NCBI GenBank assembly: GCA_002102555.1
Contig: MCFL01000012.1
Location: forward strand, 124,001 to 188,000
DNA from: Catenaria anguillulae PL171
Lineage: Eukaryota > Blastocladiomycota > Blastocladiomycetes > Blastocladiales > Catenariaceae
DNA length: 64,000 bases
Reading direction: 5' to 3'
The translations under genes were made by a program, and so were the position numbers. Each line of letters begins with the position of its first letter. Position 1 is the stretch's first letter. Positions 33,482 through 43,202 of this stretch are shown here, one piece after another. Under the pieces are notes generated by a model, which was not told the origin of the DNA, ran no database searches, and was given only the letters and a program-made list of their open reading frames with translations.

Positions 33482-36451
33482 TCACACAACCGAGTACCTT
33501 CCCGCTCCACCTCCACCTCCCAAGTTCGACGCCTTCAGCTCAATCTCGACGCTCGCCAGCGTGGCCTCCCTCAAGATCCGCGCAATTTCCATCTTTGCTT
33601 TATCCACTGCCAACTGCGTCTCGCCCTCAATAAACAAGTACAACTTGCGCTCGCCGGGACCGGGCGTCTTGCCCGGCGGAAAGAATAAGCCGCGAGTCGT
33701 CATGGCCGCGCCTGACAATTCCACAATCTGGTTGATTTGCTCCTTGTTTGTGACGCGCCAACGTGCGCGTTGAGGGTAGTCGTTGATTTCAAACTCGCAC
33801 GTGTAATTGACAATACCAGCCTCGCTGCCCGTGCCTGTCCCTGCGGGTGCAGCACCTGCAACACTGGCGGCTGCGGCCGCGGCAGATGACGCCGCAGCCG
33901 CGACCGCAGCTGACTTGAGCTTGACTTGAGCATTGATGCGTGCGGCCACTTCTTGCGCCTTGAGCACGGCCGAAGACACGGGTCCCGTTGATGTCGAAGC
34001 CGCCGTCGCTGTTGCTGCTGCTGGCGCTATGGACGCACCCGTGGCTTCGGGTCGCACAGACACGGTTGGTGGCAACACAATGTCGCCGACGCGTTCGGGA
34101 ACACTGCCATCCGCACCGTCGTCAGCACCATCCTCGTCGTCGCCCGCCTCGTCCTCCTCGACCTCGTCCACAATGCCCATGGCCAGCTTTTGCGCACGCT
34201 GCATCACCTCGCGATCCTTGTCGAGCTTCTCCAACCCCTTGCCGCCAAACCCGCTCGACGCACGCTGTGCCTGGCCCGCTTGCACCTTGGCCTTGAATCC
34301 AGTGGCCAGCTTGTCCAAGGCCTCAGGCACCTGCGCACCGGATGCGCGCATGGCATCGACGAGATCACCCGCGTACCGCTCTTGGTCGGGAGTGATGAAC
34401 GTGACGGCCGTACCCGGCTTGCCCGCCCTCCCCGTGCGGCCGACACGGTGCACATAATCCTCCTTGTGGTTCGGGCAGTCGTAATTGACGACCAAGTTGA
34501 GGCCCTTGACGTCCAAACCACGTGCAGCGACCGACGTGGCAATCAAAATGGGGAACACACCGGCCTTGAAATCGGAAATGGTCGAGTCGCGGTCGGCCTG
34601 GTCCTTGCCGCCGTGTAGCGAGTTGCATACGTATCCGCGCTTGAAGAGCAGATTGAGCAAGTCGTCGGCCGATTCTTGGCGATCGACAAAGATCAAGATG
34701 CGAGACCCGTCCTCGCCAGCCCCGGCCCCACCTTGGCCCGAATACCACCGGCCCAGCAAGTCGAGCAGCTTGAGGTACTTGCCCTTGTCGCCGTCGGAAA
34801 TCACCTCCACCATTTGCGTGACGGTGCTCGTGACCACGCTCTTGCCGCCCACGGTAATTTCCAACGGCCGGCGAAGAATCTTGCGGGCAAGCGCCTCCAT
34901 TTGCCTTGGGAACGTGGCGGAAAACAAGACGGTTTGCCGGTTGGGACGCACATTGTTGACAATCTTCATGACCTGCGGCTCAAACCCCATATCAAACATG
35001 CGATCCGCCTCGTCCAAAACCAAATACGTGACGCGTCGCAAATTGGTGACCCTGCCCGAATTGGCCGTCAACAAATCAATCATGCGCCCAGGCGTGCACA
35101 CAACCACCTCAGCACCGCGCTTGAGCTCGGCAATCTGATCGGAAATGGGCGACCCGCCATAGCAGCACAGCGACCGCAACCCAAGTGGTTTGCCAAACGT
35201 CTTCATTTCCTTGTGAATTTGCATGGCGAGCTCGCGCGTCGGCGTCATGATGAGCGCCACGGGGCCCTCGCCCGCGGCCAACGGCCGCTGCGCTTTCACG
35301 TGCCTGAGCAGCGGCAGCAGGAAAGCCACGGTTTTGCCCGACCCGGTCTTTGCCACGCCAATCACGTCGCGGCCTGCCATGATGGCCGGGACGGCTTGCG
35401 CCTGGATGGGTGTTGGAGACGTGAACCCAAGCCGTTTGATGGTGTCCATGGTGACGCCAGGCAGGCCCAGCTGCGACCACTTTGTGGCGGGTTTGGGCGG
35501 ATTCTTGCCCTGGACCTTGATGCCATCGAGTGACAGGCGCAGGGCGGCAACGTCGTCAGGCGTTAGGTGTGCGAGTTCGGGTGGCTCAATGTAGAAGATT
35601 TTCGTGAAAGGCTCGTACTCGATTTGTGAATGGTCGACGGTCGCCATGTCCTTCTTTTTCGCGAGTTTTTTCGCGGCGTATGCCAGAATGTCGTCGGGGT
35701 CCACGTCCGAGTCGTTGTCGTTATTGCCAGTGAGCTTGTCGGCAGGTAAGGCGGTCGAGTTTGGATCCGAAGGGTCGCCTGCGGATGCAGCGGCAGCGGC
35801 AAGGCGTGCGGCATCGGCTTGGTTGATTTCGCGCACTTGGGATTGCACGTCAAGCATAAACTGGTCGAGGGCGTCGCCGTCCATGTCATTGTCGTTGCCT
35901 TCAGTGCCATTGGCCTGCGACTCCGTATTCGCGTCGGGAGTTGCTGTTTGACCGGGTGGCTGCGCATCCACGTCCATAGCGTCACCGCCGGCGTCGGCAT
36001 CTGCGAGCTGCTGGTGCGCAGTCACGACCGAGGCGGCGGCAGCTCGAGCGGCTGCGAGTGCTTGGGCAACGGCGTCCGGGTCGTTGGCATCGAGTGGGGT
36101 TGGTCGCGGACGCTTGGAAGTGGTTGGATCAGCGGTGGCAAGCGAGGTGGGCCGCTTGGCGAGCTGTTGCTTGAGGAGCGGTAGGCGGGTGGCTTTCCAC
36201 TGGGCGAGCTGCTCGCGGCGGACTTTTTGGCGTTGCAACAGCTGGGTGTGTGATCCCAACAAGTCAGTGAGATGGAGCAAGTCAGCACAAGCAAGCCGAG
36301 ATTCATGACTGCGCACCGCTTCGCCGCTCAAGCTCGTATGGAGCGGTGGGGTCGACATTGTTATCAAAGCGGGATCCTGGGCAATTGCATCGAGTGTGTG
36401 CCCTGTTGACATTGTCCATGGGTTGACTGCGAATTCCGTTAAATTGCACAT
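33482..36451 (-). CDS. PRP5: DEAD-box splicing helicase Prp5/DDX46
   Basis: Nuclear ATP-dependent RNA helicase that helps U2 snRNP bind the branch point. One open frame of 989 codons without breaks. Order: disordered acidic N-terminus with a charged helix (RREQLAQWKATRL), the conserved EYEPFTKIFYIEPPEL block that marks DDX46/Prp5, the Q motif (FTSPTPIQAQAVP), motif I AKTGSGKT, Ia PTRELA, GG, TPGR, II DEAD, III SAT, IV ILIFVDRQ, V TSVAARGLD, VI HRVGRTGRAG. The C-terminus has the KH-like domain of the family (FEINDYPQRARWRVTNKEQI). The domain order and block identity separate it from other DEAD-box proteins. ATG 36451 is used because the frame opens there; in-frame ATGs at 36412 and 36358 are alternatives. 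The N-terminus lacks the RS-rich part of animal DDX46, so an upstream exon is possible. Confidence 0.93.
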   Translation of the reverse strand: MCNLTEFAVNPWTMSTGHTLDAIAQDPALITMSTPPLHTSLSGEAVRSHESRLACADLLHLTDLLGSHTQLLQRQKVRREQLAQWKATRLPLLKQQLAKRPTSLATADPTTSKRPRPTPLDANDPDAVAQALAAARAAAASVVTAHQQLADADAGGDAMDVDAQPPGQTATPDANTESQANGTEGNDNDMDGDALDQFMLDVQSQVREINQADAARLAAAAASAGDPSDPNSTALPADKLTGNNDNDSDVDPDDILAYAAKKLAKKKDMATVDHSQIEYEPFTKIFYIEPPELAHLTPDDVAALRLSLDGIKVQGKNPPKPATKWSQLGLPGVTMDTIKRLGFTSPTPIQAQAVPAIMAGRDVIGVAKTGSGKTVAFLLPLLRHVKAQRPLAAGEGPVALIMTPTRELAMQIHKEMKTFGKPLGLRSLCCYGGSPISDQIAELKRGAEVVVCTPGRMIDLLTANSGRVTNLRRVTYLVLDEADRMFDMGFEPQVMKIVNNVRPNRQTVLFSATFPRQMEALARKILRRPLEITVGGKSVVTSTVTQMVEVISDGDKGKYLKLLDLLGRWYSGQGGAGAGEDGSRILIFVDRQESADDLLNLLFKRGYVCNSLHGGKDQADRDSTISDFKAGVFPILIATSVAARGLDVKGLNLVVNYDCPNHKEDYVHRVGRTGRAGKPGTAVTFITPDQERYAGDLVDAMRASGAQVPEALDKLATGFKAKVQAGQAQRASSGFGGKGLEKLDKDREVMQRAQKLAMGIVDEVEEDEAGDDEDGADDGADGSVPERVGDIVLPPTVSVRPEATGASIAPAAATATAASTSTGPVSSAVLKAQEVAARINAQVKLKSAAVAAAASSAAAAAASVAGAAPAGTGTGSEAGIVNYTCEFEINDYPQRARWRVTNKEQINQIVELSGAAMTTRGLFFPPGKTPGPGERKLYLFIEGETQLAVDKAKMEIARILREATLASVEIELKASNLGGGGGAGRYSVV

Positions 36452-37147
36452 TGTTGTTTATCGTCTCGCAGCAGTCGAATCTCATCCTTGCCAAAGACTG
36501 TTCCAGAAGGTTCGAGAAGCATCCAAAACCGAGGTGCAACACGTCTCAAACACTCGTTGATTCCAACGTGGCAACTGGTGTGGCAACTGGGATGCCGAAG
36601 CCCCATTCTGGGCCGTCACTTTGTTTTGCTGTGTTGTTTGCCTGTGCGCGTGTGCTGGTGTGGTGAGAGGACCCATTGCACTAATGGATGGGGTCGCTCG
36701 GCCTTGCCATCAAGGACAGCATGCCGACGACAAAGAACTTGGCATGCACCGTGGAGGCGAGAGTGATGCCATATAGCCCATGGAGGATGAGTGTGGGCGA
36801 CAAAGATCGTCAAAGGCAAGCGGGCTGGGCGGGCGTCGACGGACAGTACAAATGCTCGGGCCGGACTCTCGAGCTCGGCACCAAGCCGTAATCATTCATG
36901 GGAAACACATGCACAGTGAGCGAGTGAGCGATTTCTCCTCTCTCCCTAGAACCCTTGTATCGCACACCACTTGGTCCATTCGACTTTTCACACAACAGTT
37001 CTCGCCCAGCCAGCCGTACTTGGCCCGCCAACCAACGTCTTCTTGGCTGATTGCTTTGCTTTCGTCCCGTCTCGCGCATCCATCGCCGCCATCACGCCTG
37101 AACCTGCCCATTTCATTTCAACGGATTCCATTGAACAACGACGCACC
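36452..37147. promoter_or_regulatory. Divergent intergenic region PRP5/EPT1
   Basis: 696 bp between two opposite start codons; should contain both promoters. No TATA box or other gene was recognised. Confidence 0.5.
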
Positions 37148-38768
37148 ATGACCGACTACCTCAGCGACCGTGCCCTCGACAATCTGCGGCTGTACCGGTA
37201 CTCTGCCGTGGACAAGTCCCCCGTCTCCAACTACATCCTCAAGCACTACTGGAACTGGGCCGTGACGCTCTTCCCCATGTGGATGGCCCCCAACCTGATT
37301 ACCCTCATCGGCTTTGGATTCGTGTGGCTCAACCTGCTCTTCATTCTCATCCTCATGCCCGATTTGGCGGGGCCCGGGCCGTCCTGGATCTACTTTTCGT
37401 TCGCCGCCGGCATTTGGCTGTACTCCACCTTTGACAACATCGACGGCAAGCAGGCACGCAGGACGGGAACTTCGTCGCCGCTCGGTGAATTGTGTACGCA
37501 TTTCCGTATTGAACTTGAAGGCGCTGCTGTGAATCCGACCTTGTTCTCACGCCCCCTTTCTTGCCGAATGGATTCATAGTTGATCATGGTTGCGATGCCC
37601 TCAACTGCTCGGTTGGCGCTATTGTCCAGGCCGCTTCGCTCGGCCTCGGCAGCACCTGGTACACTGGCGCGGTTGCCTTCATGAGTGCGTTGTCCTGCCA
37701 CTTCGTGTCTCATCAACGGTGCCTGTGGCAGTTTTGACTGACCGTCGCCTGTGTCATCATAGCCACGGTCGCCTTCTACTTCTCCACCTGGGAAGAGTAC
37801 CACACGGGCACCCTGTACCTTGGCTACATCAATGGACCCACCGAAGGCCTCATCATTGCCTGCGTCATGTCCATCATCTCGGGCATCTACGGCCCCGCCA
37901 TCTGGCACCAACCAGCCTCCAATGTGCTCCCGGCATTTGCGCAAGTTCTGCCTGCGTCGTCCTCGCTCATTGACTATTCGCTCGTCGGCATGCTTTCTTG
38001 CTCTTCACCATGCACGCACCCTTCTCCCTGTACGCCGTGTACAAGGTGTGCCGCACGCCCAACCGCAAGTGCATGTTCCGTGAGGCGTGCCTGCAACTCG
38101 TGCCCATGGGCTTTTCCTCTTGTGCAACGGGCTCTGGCTCATGGCCCCGCACTCGGTTGCTCTCAAGGACCATGTTGTGCTCTTCATCATTGCCAACGGC
38201 ATTGTGTTTGGTCGATGGCTACCAAGATCATCCTCGCTCACGTCACCAAAATGCCCTTCCCTGTCAACTCTACCAACATGCTGATTCCGCTCTCGATCGG
38301 CACCTTGCTCGTGCTCTCTCCGTCTGTCACGGGCTTGTCATTCTGACGCCTGCCCTCGAGTCCATGTTCATTTGGGTCTACTTTATCGCGGCGGCCATCA
38401 ACTATGTGCATTGGGCTGTGCTCGTCATCAACAAGTTTTGCGCCCACCTCAACATCAACTGCTTGACCATCAAGCACCCAAGGCGGTCCGAGTGACTATA
38501 TGGTCCCGAGAATGCATCTGTTCCAACCGAGGATCGCCCGCTGTTCGGTGGCAGCGGATACGAGGGCGATCTCCTCGATGACCAAGAAGAGTTGGGCGAG
38601 AGCCATGGGTTCTTGAGTAAGGGACTTGAGGTGGTCTATGATGCTGGCGTGGAGGTGGGTGGGTCGCAAGTGGCAGTGGTTGCGTCTTCGTCGGGTGCTG
38701 CTGCGCCCGCCACGTTGGCGCGGTCGCGGTCGCCGGATCGCAGGGACAAGGGCGAGCATTTGGATTGA
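37148..38768 (+). CDS. EPT1: Ethanolamine/choline phosphotransferase (CDP-alcohol phosphotransferase)
   Basis: Final step of the Kennedy pathway: transfers phosphoethanolamine or phosphocholine from the CDP-alcohol to diacylglycerol in the ER/Golgi membrane. Exons 37148-37493, 37580-37684 and from 37763. The intron at 37494-37579 splits the catalytic motif, which reads DG-x2-AR-x8-G-x3-D-x3-D once spliced. Further family blocks: [52 protein letters not shown], and membrane helices to the end. Four -1 frame changes follow within 350 bp (near 37988, 38107, 38211 and 38332) without loss of aligned residues. A TGA at 38493-38495 follows KHPRR. The same frame then stays open with coding-like acidic sequence ([20 protein letters not shown]) to a second stop at 38768, so the C-terminus is uncertain. 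The cluster of breaks suggests poor local sequence rather than decay, but a pseudogene is possible. Confidence 0.8.
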
Positions 38769-39295
38769 TTAGTGGAATTGGTCTAGAGTGTGTATGTGTG
38801 TGCGTTGGGGTCTTGCTCGTTTGATGGCGCACTTGTATTGGGTGGGTGAGCCTGTTTACAACTTCTTGTTTCGCTTTCCTTTCTTATTTCCCCAGTTCAA
38901 TTGTCTGTTCCTTGTGTTTCCTCTCGTCATGTTTTTCGCTCGACCTGTTTCTCATGTCTCATTGCATTTTCTCCGCGCCGATGCATCTCTCCCTCCATTC
39001 TCTCATCAGTTTTGTTTTCATCCTCTCCCCTTCTCACCCAGAGTTCTACTCTTATTCCTCTTTGTTTGGTATTTATTCCTTCTCGGTAATCTTTCTTGAT
39101 AGCTCTCGTTCATATACAATTCCCTACATTTCTTTGGTCGCGACTATGCAGCCACTTGCCGCAGGCACACAAGGTATACGGAATAAAGAAGGCAAATGTA
39201 CAAATGTAATTCATCTACAAAGTATTGCATAGAGGAGCAAGTCTGCGAGCGCAAACACCCATGACGCACGGACTTGGACGCAGGCTTTCGCATCG
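38769..39295. other. Convergent 3' intergenic region
   Basis: T-rich on the plus strand, between the 3' ends of EPT1 (+) and the CMC1-like gene (-); likely 3' UTRs and poly(A) signals. No gene seen. Confidence 0.5.
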
Positions 39296-39722
39296 TCAAT
39301 CGCGCTTGCGAGCCAGAAACTCCATGCGCTTCTCGTCCTTCTTCTCGTTGGTTGTCCTAAGGTTCGGGAAAAACATGATATACTGTCAGAGGCTCTCGTC
39401 CGTCCATTGTTTTGGGGCCGTGTCCCAGCATCCGAAGATTGTCCAAGAAGGTTTCGTACAGCGAGTCAGACACTCGTTCATCGCCTGCAGGTGCGGGCGA
39501 CATTTCCAAATGACAGACAAGTACTTGCCAGAACAGCATTCCGTATAGGCTACAACAAAAAACGAAGACGGCCATGGTACAAGCGTGGTGAGCGGCTCTC
39601 GATTCATTTCAGTTGGTGGAGGGCGGGAATCAACCTTGAACAAGGTCCTTGCATTGGATCAAGGCCTCTTGCTTGACTTCGCGGAGGACCTCTTCTTCTT
39701 CCTTGCGTGTGAGGGTCTTCAT
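39296..39722 (-). CDS. CMC1-like twin CX9C mitochondrial protein
   Basis: Small intermembrane-space protein family needed for cytochrome c oxidase assembly. Exon 1 (39722-39635) encodes a charged helix (TLTRKEEEEVLREVKQEAL) ending QCKDLVQ. An intron with a TTTTTTGTTGTAG acceptor (about 39634-39553) follows. Exon 2 has YTECCSGKYLSVIWKCR and LQAMNECLTR, the C..CC..KC..C pattern and ECL signature of CMC1. Near 39458-39463 the frame moves by -1. The C-terminal end with KRMEFLARKRD before the TGA at 39296 is in yet another frame, through a short intron or a further error. Length and cysteine spacing suit CMC1 better than CMC2 or COX17. It lies tail to tail with EPT1. Confidence 0.6.
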
Positions 39723-39999
39723 GGCGGGCTTAAATTGCTGCGAGTTGTGTGCATTGAGTCAAGAACCGGGAATGGGAACTGAATCGCACCACCATCCACC
39801 ACAGCGCTGCCGAGCTAGGTTTGGAGGGCGACAAACTTGAGAGGAAACGTTCACGTGATGGGTTTCTTGATGGTTTCCTTAGGTTTCCCGACGCGTCTGG
39901 TTTATCCCCAGTTTCCTTAGTTTCGATTTCACGTAACGACGACAATTCGAGGGATGTATCAATACATACTCAAGAGAAGGTAGCAAATGGTGAGACACA

Positions 40000-40673
40000 T
40001 TAATACTTTGGGATGGGGCAACTACCAACCACGATGAACGGCTTCCCCACAACTCCAGGGATCGACGACGCCTCTGCCAGTGGGTTTGCTGGAAACACCA
40101 TCGCTCCCGATGTAATGCTTTCCAGCGGCCAAACCACCTCATTTTCTATCCCGCTTTTCACTCGAGCAGAGCGCGTCCCAACGAAATCCATCCTCTCCTT
40201 CACTTCGAGAGGAATACTTGAGCTATGCTCACACCATTCTCCAACACGGAATCGACCGAGTAGCCGCTTCTGGCAGACAACAATATCCAAAAGCAACGCG
40301 ACTGAATCACCATTAGCGTACTGGCGTCATACAGACGCAAGTCAATGAGCACCCATGTGTGATATGGCCTGAGAGCTTGACCTTGCACAAGGCAGGTATC
40401 CACCAATCGAGCATGATATTCCTCCAAGAGATCGCTGACAGCAAACCCTTGCACAATTTGAGAGTCACTCAAGTGCATTGCACTCAAAAGCAGTTGGAAA
40501 TCAGCATTCTCCTTGGAGTACGTGCAGGAGAAGGAAAATGTGCAAACGCCAGGGATCAAATCCAAGGCGAGCCGTGTCTCTGCAGACTTGGTCATGGACG
40601 CTCGAATCAGCTCGACCTCCAGCGAATCAGGCGCATCTTTCTTGCGTTCGTTTGTGCCCCAATGTACATACAA
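40000..40673 (-). CDS. Unrecognised protein, frame changes midway
   Basis: Two overlapping minus-strand frames look coding. The first runs from about 40673 to 40300, with segments ELIRASMTKSAETRLALDL, LLLSAMHLSDSQIVQGF and LLEEYHARLVDT. The second covers about 40296-40000, with VVWPLESITSGAMVFPANP and KPFIVVGSCP. They join by a -1 change around 40290-40320. Base composition is noticeably less GC-rich and codon use less biased than in the neighbouring genes. No start codon could be fixed and no family recognised; it may be a foreign or decayed gene. Confidence 0.35.
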
Positions 40674-43082
40674 ATACCAGCAGCATTGAATATTGGCGTC
40701 ATGTTCATTTGTGACTCGGCGGTTCTGTCCGCATTGTCACGCGTCGAGCATTAGATCCGAGGCATCCAAGGCCCTCCCTGCCTTTGCCAAGAGCCGCGTG
40801 AAAGAATCACCATTCGCGGCGACGATCGGCGGAACCTTGAGTTGGCAGTGTGGACTTAAATGCAGAGCAACGGCCCCCACGGCCAATGACCTCTTGCCAC
40901 GACCTGAGCAGCTAAGCGCACCTTACCCTTTGTGCCCTTTCGTCGTTAACAACTCCTTTCCACAGCTGTCTCCCTCGGCTGCCAACACTCCCGCCGACGC
41001 CGAGGCCATTCTTACATCTCCCACTGCCCTGTAACTTTTGCTTTCTTTGTGCGTCCTTTTCCCCAGCGTCGCCGCCAGACGGCCCCACCAGCTGACCATG
41101 CCCGATTGTTGCCAGCTTCACTCCTACTCTCCCCCCTCCTCCTCCCTCTCCCACGCCCGAGCCGCCCAATCCTCAACTCACTCCGTTATCCGCCCGCAGT
41201 CACTGACGCGACTGAACTCATGTATGCTCCATGTCTGCGGCCATTATGCTGAAGCGCCACTGACTTCATTTACCTTTACAGTCTGGGATTAACAGCACGT
41301 TGGAGCCGTCCACCCGCCCCTCTCTGACTTGTTCCTTCGCCATTCTCATTCGACATGCAGCCCGCCTGTTTTTTTTTGCGCCGATATCCTTGACATGGAA
41401 TGTGTCTTGGTTCGTCCCCTTCTGCTCCTGTCTTTCTGCACCAACGTATTGGCACGTTTCCAGTCGTTCGTTAATGTCTTACTACCGTTTATGATCTGCC
41501 CACCCTTCTTACTTACACATGCCTGCCGCTAACCGTCACTTGTCTGACCTTATACCAGGACCAAGAAGAGCTTTGCCCCATCGTCAACTGGCTGCTTCAT
41601 TGTGCTTGATGGTGTACGCTGACCCACATATCGCACTCGTGTCATCGCGCTTGAATCTCTGGACTGACCACACATTGCCTCACTACCACTCTGTCGCAGA
41701 TGTTCCATGGTCACTTCATCGCACTCCCGCAACGTTCCCACCCCAGTCGCACTCTTGTTTCACCTCTCTTCTACCACCTCGTCGCTTGTTGCTCCTTTGA
41801 ACCTTGCAATGACTGCTGCACCAACCTTGCTTCCTTGTGTCCATGCTTGCAATTCATCTGCGCTACTGTGGGATTCGTCCCGCAATACCGCGGGCGTTTT
41901 TTTTTATCCGGTTAACGCGCAGCAAACTCGACAAACGTGAGGCATACATGGCACCGGATAATTCGCTTTTGAACCTTTTACTGAGGCATGTTTTGTCATG
42001 TTTTGCCCAGAAACATTCCACGTGTATGTTTGCAAGAATTGAAACAAAGGCAAACCGGGCCCGACAAATCTGGGAAACACTGTAGAAACATCCCGAAGTT
42101 TCTGTCATGTTTGACCCCAAAACATGCATCGGCAGCGCTGTGCACCATACACTTTGAGAGCTGACAAGGCTGACACGGGTCACACGGACGGTAGATCGAC
42201 GGACGACACGTGCGATCTGCACGACTCTCCCGACAGTCTCCACAGGTGTTTGCAAACGGGGGGCCGTATCTGATTGCAACTGAAATGTCGGCAGCACACG
42301 CTATTCATCCTGGCTCTCGGCAGCGCTCAAAGTCGATGGATGCCGCATGTCCATCCCATGAGGCGCAGGCCAGCCTGGTACTGATAAGCGCGTGGTTGTC
42401 CATGTGATTTTTCTGCTTCAACCATGCTCACGCCGGCGAGCCATGACCACCGGCTGCACGCACAAGCGACGGACACTCGCAGAAGTGTGAATTTTCTCGG
42501 TATAGTTGATCCCACCACATTACAACAATTGATGTCATGCAAGTTTAGTCTTCCGTGTCCCTCTCGATCTGTCTGCTTCTGGGGCCGCCAAACCACGGTC
42601 ATGGGAAACGTGCGTGTACGGATCAGCACACGTGTCTCAAGAGTCAATTGAGTCCAAAGTACGACGTTCAAACATTCACAATGACCGGACCGAGGAACTT
42701 GGAAAGGGCCGTTTCTGCGTCATCTTGACTACATTCATTCCAGTCCCCTTCCCCCTCCTCCCCCCCCCCCGGCTGGCATCAAAGCTCAACCTCAAGAAAC
42801 AGCTCCACATGTAGGGTGGTGTTAGAATTGCATCGCTGCGGGCATTTTTTTCAGATCTACTACTATCATGGCCCATCAGCTATGCAACGCAAAGTGGAAT
42901 GCGGAGATCAAGGAATCCCTATGTATACCTACCTACCATTCAACTCAAGAGACCGTTTGAGGTTCGGGACCATCTCTCCTGTTGAGCTGCTGGGCGTGAG
43001 ATGGCAGGACTCGACGCAAAAAGCCTAAACCGAATATCGCATGCCAACGACACCTTAACCCTGGGGGTGAGCCCAGTTTAGG
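40674..43082. other. Long stretch without a convincing gene
   Basis: 2.4 kb. The part 40900-41800 is pyrimidine-rich on the plus strand; a C11 run lies at 42760-42770. Frames up to 144 codons exist on both strands but none shows a domain, signal peptide or paralog. The 3' end holds the promoter of ferric reductase 3. Confidence 0.4.
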
Positions 43083-43088
43083 TATAAA
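43083..43088 (+). promoter_or_regulatory. TATA box of ferric reductase 3
   Basis: TATAAA in the context TAGGTATAAAGG, 120 bp upstream of the ATG. The context (GGTATAAAG) matches that of peptide gene 1. Confidence 0.7.
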
Positions 43089-43202
43089 GGTAACGGACTA
43101 CACCTTCACATCAACTTTCGCTGAAATCAGTGTCCTTGTATCATTTTCTGCCCCGGTGGAAATACAAAACACAATACTTGACAATCACACTTCGACCGAC
43201 TC

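Noticed and set aside
37685-37762. In-frame TGA near 37737 suggesting UGA recoding in EPT1
   Set aside because: The downstream acceptor ATAG at 37761-37762 removes the codon as part of a 78-bp intron and joins the family blocks in frame, so no recoding is needed.
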